From: Verrucomicrobiales bacterium
GTDB lineage: Bacteria; Verrucomicrobiota; Verrucomicrobiia; Verrucomicrobiales; DEV007
DNA: 7,046 bases
Reading direction: 5' to 3'
NCBI GenBank assembly: GCA_002696885.1
Contig: NZSO01000073.1
Coordinates: 9,788-16,833, forward strand
This document shows positions 6,591-7,046 of the stretch, in pieces (position 1 is the first letter of the stretch; every line of letters starts with the position of its first letter). The notes under the pieces are model-generated. The model saw only the letters and a program-made list of their open reading frames with translations, was not told the DNA's origin and searched no databases. A program made the translations under genes and the position numbers.

Positions 6591-6656
6591 ATCTCAAATC
6601 TTTGGTGCCGCTTAGTATTGCTAAGAATATTTGCATTTAATGTAAATATTTGAGAT
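6591..6656 (+). other. Nested inverted repeats, possible three-way-junction RNA
   Basis: Three pairings fit together in the ndk 3' flank. The outer stem is ATCTCAAAT (6591-6599) with ATTTGAGAT (6648-6656), perfect over 9 bp. Inside it lie CTTAG (6611-6615) with CTAAG (6621-6625) around a 5-base loop, and ATTTGCAT (6629-6636) with ATGTAAAT (6640-6647) around a 3-base loop and one G-U pair. The last hairpin can alternatively extend to 11 bp (6626-6636 with 6640-6650), which competes with the outer stem. No T-tract follows, so it is not a classical intrinsic terminator. It may be a 3'-UTR structure, a leader of the next gene, or chance in AT-rich DNA. Confidence 0.35.
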
Positions 6657-6669
6657 ATATTAGTCTGAG

Positions 6670-7046
6670 GTGGATAAAAACAATGATAGCAAATTCAAAA
6701 GTTTGCTTGGTGTATTTTCTTTTTACACAGGTTGGTTTTTTCTAATAATATCTGGCTCATTAAATCTGATAATTTTTTTATCATGGATTTTAAAGCATGA
6801 CTCGATATCAGCACTCAATATTCCTCCGATATGGGCATGGGGAATGATTGGTCTATCTTTGTGTTTAGCTTCAAATTTTTTAATAAAGACAAAAATTAAT
6901 TTATTAATTTGTTGTTCCTGGATATTAACAACACTCGTTCTCGCTGATGAAAGCAAATCACTCGCAAGAGGGTTAAAACCGACGTTAACCAAAGCGAAAG
7001 ACAAAACTAATTCTAATCTGATAAGAGTTATAACCGTAAACTGTAA
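6670..7046 (+). CDS. Membrane-anchored endonuclease/exonuclease/phosphatase-family protein, 3' end cut by window
   Basis: An open frame runs from GTG 6670 to the window end (125 residues visible), preceded in frame by TAG at 6661. No other in-frame ATG occurs before residue 59, so GTG is the likely start. A polar N-terminus (1-11) is followed by three hydrophobic spans, about 18-41 (GWFFLIISGSLNLIIFLSWI), 54-72 (IWAWGMIGLSLCLASNFLI) and 76-92, then LADESKSLARG (91-101) and a basic linker. The last residues, LIRVITVNC (117-125), match the first strand of the EEP (DNase I-like) fold, where the Asn of the conserved VxxxN motif helps bind the metal. The catalytic Glu, His and Asp motifs would lie beyond the window. 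EEP enzymes cleave phosphodiester or phosphomonoester bonds; the substrate here cannot be predicted. The family call rests on this short match plus the known layout of three spans then EEP domain. Confidence 0.65.
   Translation, partial: MDKNNDSKFKSLLGVFSFYTGWFFLIISGSLNLIIFLSWILKHDSISALNIPPIWAWGMIGLSLCLASNFLIKTKINLLICCSWILTTLVLADESKSLARGLKPTLTKAKDKTNSNLIRVITVNC

Noticed and set aside
6626..6650. Hairpin of 11 bp as the intrinsic terminator of ndk
   Set aside because: The stem is almost entirely A-T and is followed by TGAGATATAT rather than a run of T, so it does not meet the usual terminator pattern.
6723..7004. 93-codon open frame on the minus strand
   Set aside because: The plus strand here encodes a continuous membrane protein with three spans leading into an EEP-like strand; the minus-strand frame has no recognisable feature.

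Overview
The window is a stretch of a moderately AT-rich bacterial chromosome with tightly packed genes and no sign of mobile DNA. The gene set suggests a Gram-negative, free-living bacterium: a periplasmic adaptor, a lipoprotein, a three-subunit proton-translocating transhydrogenase and a nucleoside diphosphate kinase. The mix of an HlyD-type adaptor next to an exported squalene-cyclase-like toroid protein, plus a membrane-anchored endonuclease/exonuclease/phosphatase (EEP) protein, recalls the Planctomycetota-Verrucomicrobiota-Chlamydiota superphylum, perhaps marine Verrucomicrobiota. That placement is inference from remembered family resemblance, not from a marker gene. Start codons mostly lack Shine-Dalgarno sequences and follow A-rich stretches.

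Layout: (1) 1-1052 (+), the 3' part of an HlyD-family membrane-fusion protein gene cut by the window edge. (2) 1078-2265 (+), an exported prenyltransferase/squalene-oxidase-repeat protein starting 25 bp later, probably in the same transcript. (3) 2273-5109 (-), the operon pntA1-pntA2-pntB encoding NAD(P) transhydrogenase, convergent with gene 2 and separated from it by only 7 bp. (4) 5110-5232, a divergent control region with a perfect 7-bp dyad. (5) 5233-6066 (+), an unrecognised lipoprotein whose motifs resemble T4-type lysozymes. (6) 6151-6576 (+), ndk with all its catalytic residues. (7) 6591-6656, nested inverted repeats that can fold as a three-way junction. (8) 6670-7046 (+), the 5' part of a membrane-anchored EEP-family protein running off the window.

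Functionally, pntA1-pntA2-pntB would use the proton gradient to make NADPH, and ndk balances nucleoside triphosphate pools; both are housekeeping. The adaptor/toroid pair and the lipoprotein are the least explained parts. The lipoprotein as a possible membrane-anchored muramidase-like protein is the best candidate for something not previously described. No CRISPR array, tRNA, rRNA, insertion sequence, phage gene or obvious defence system was seen.
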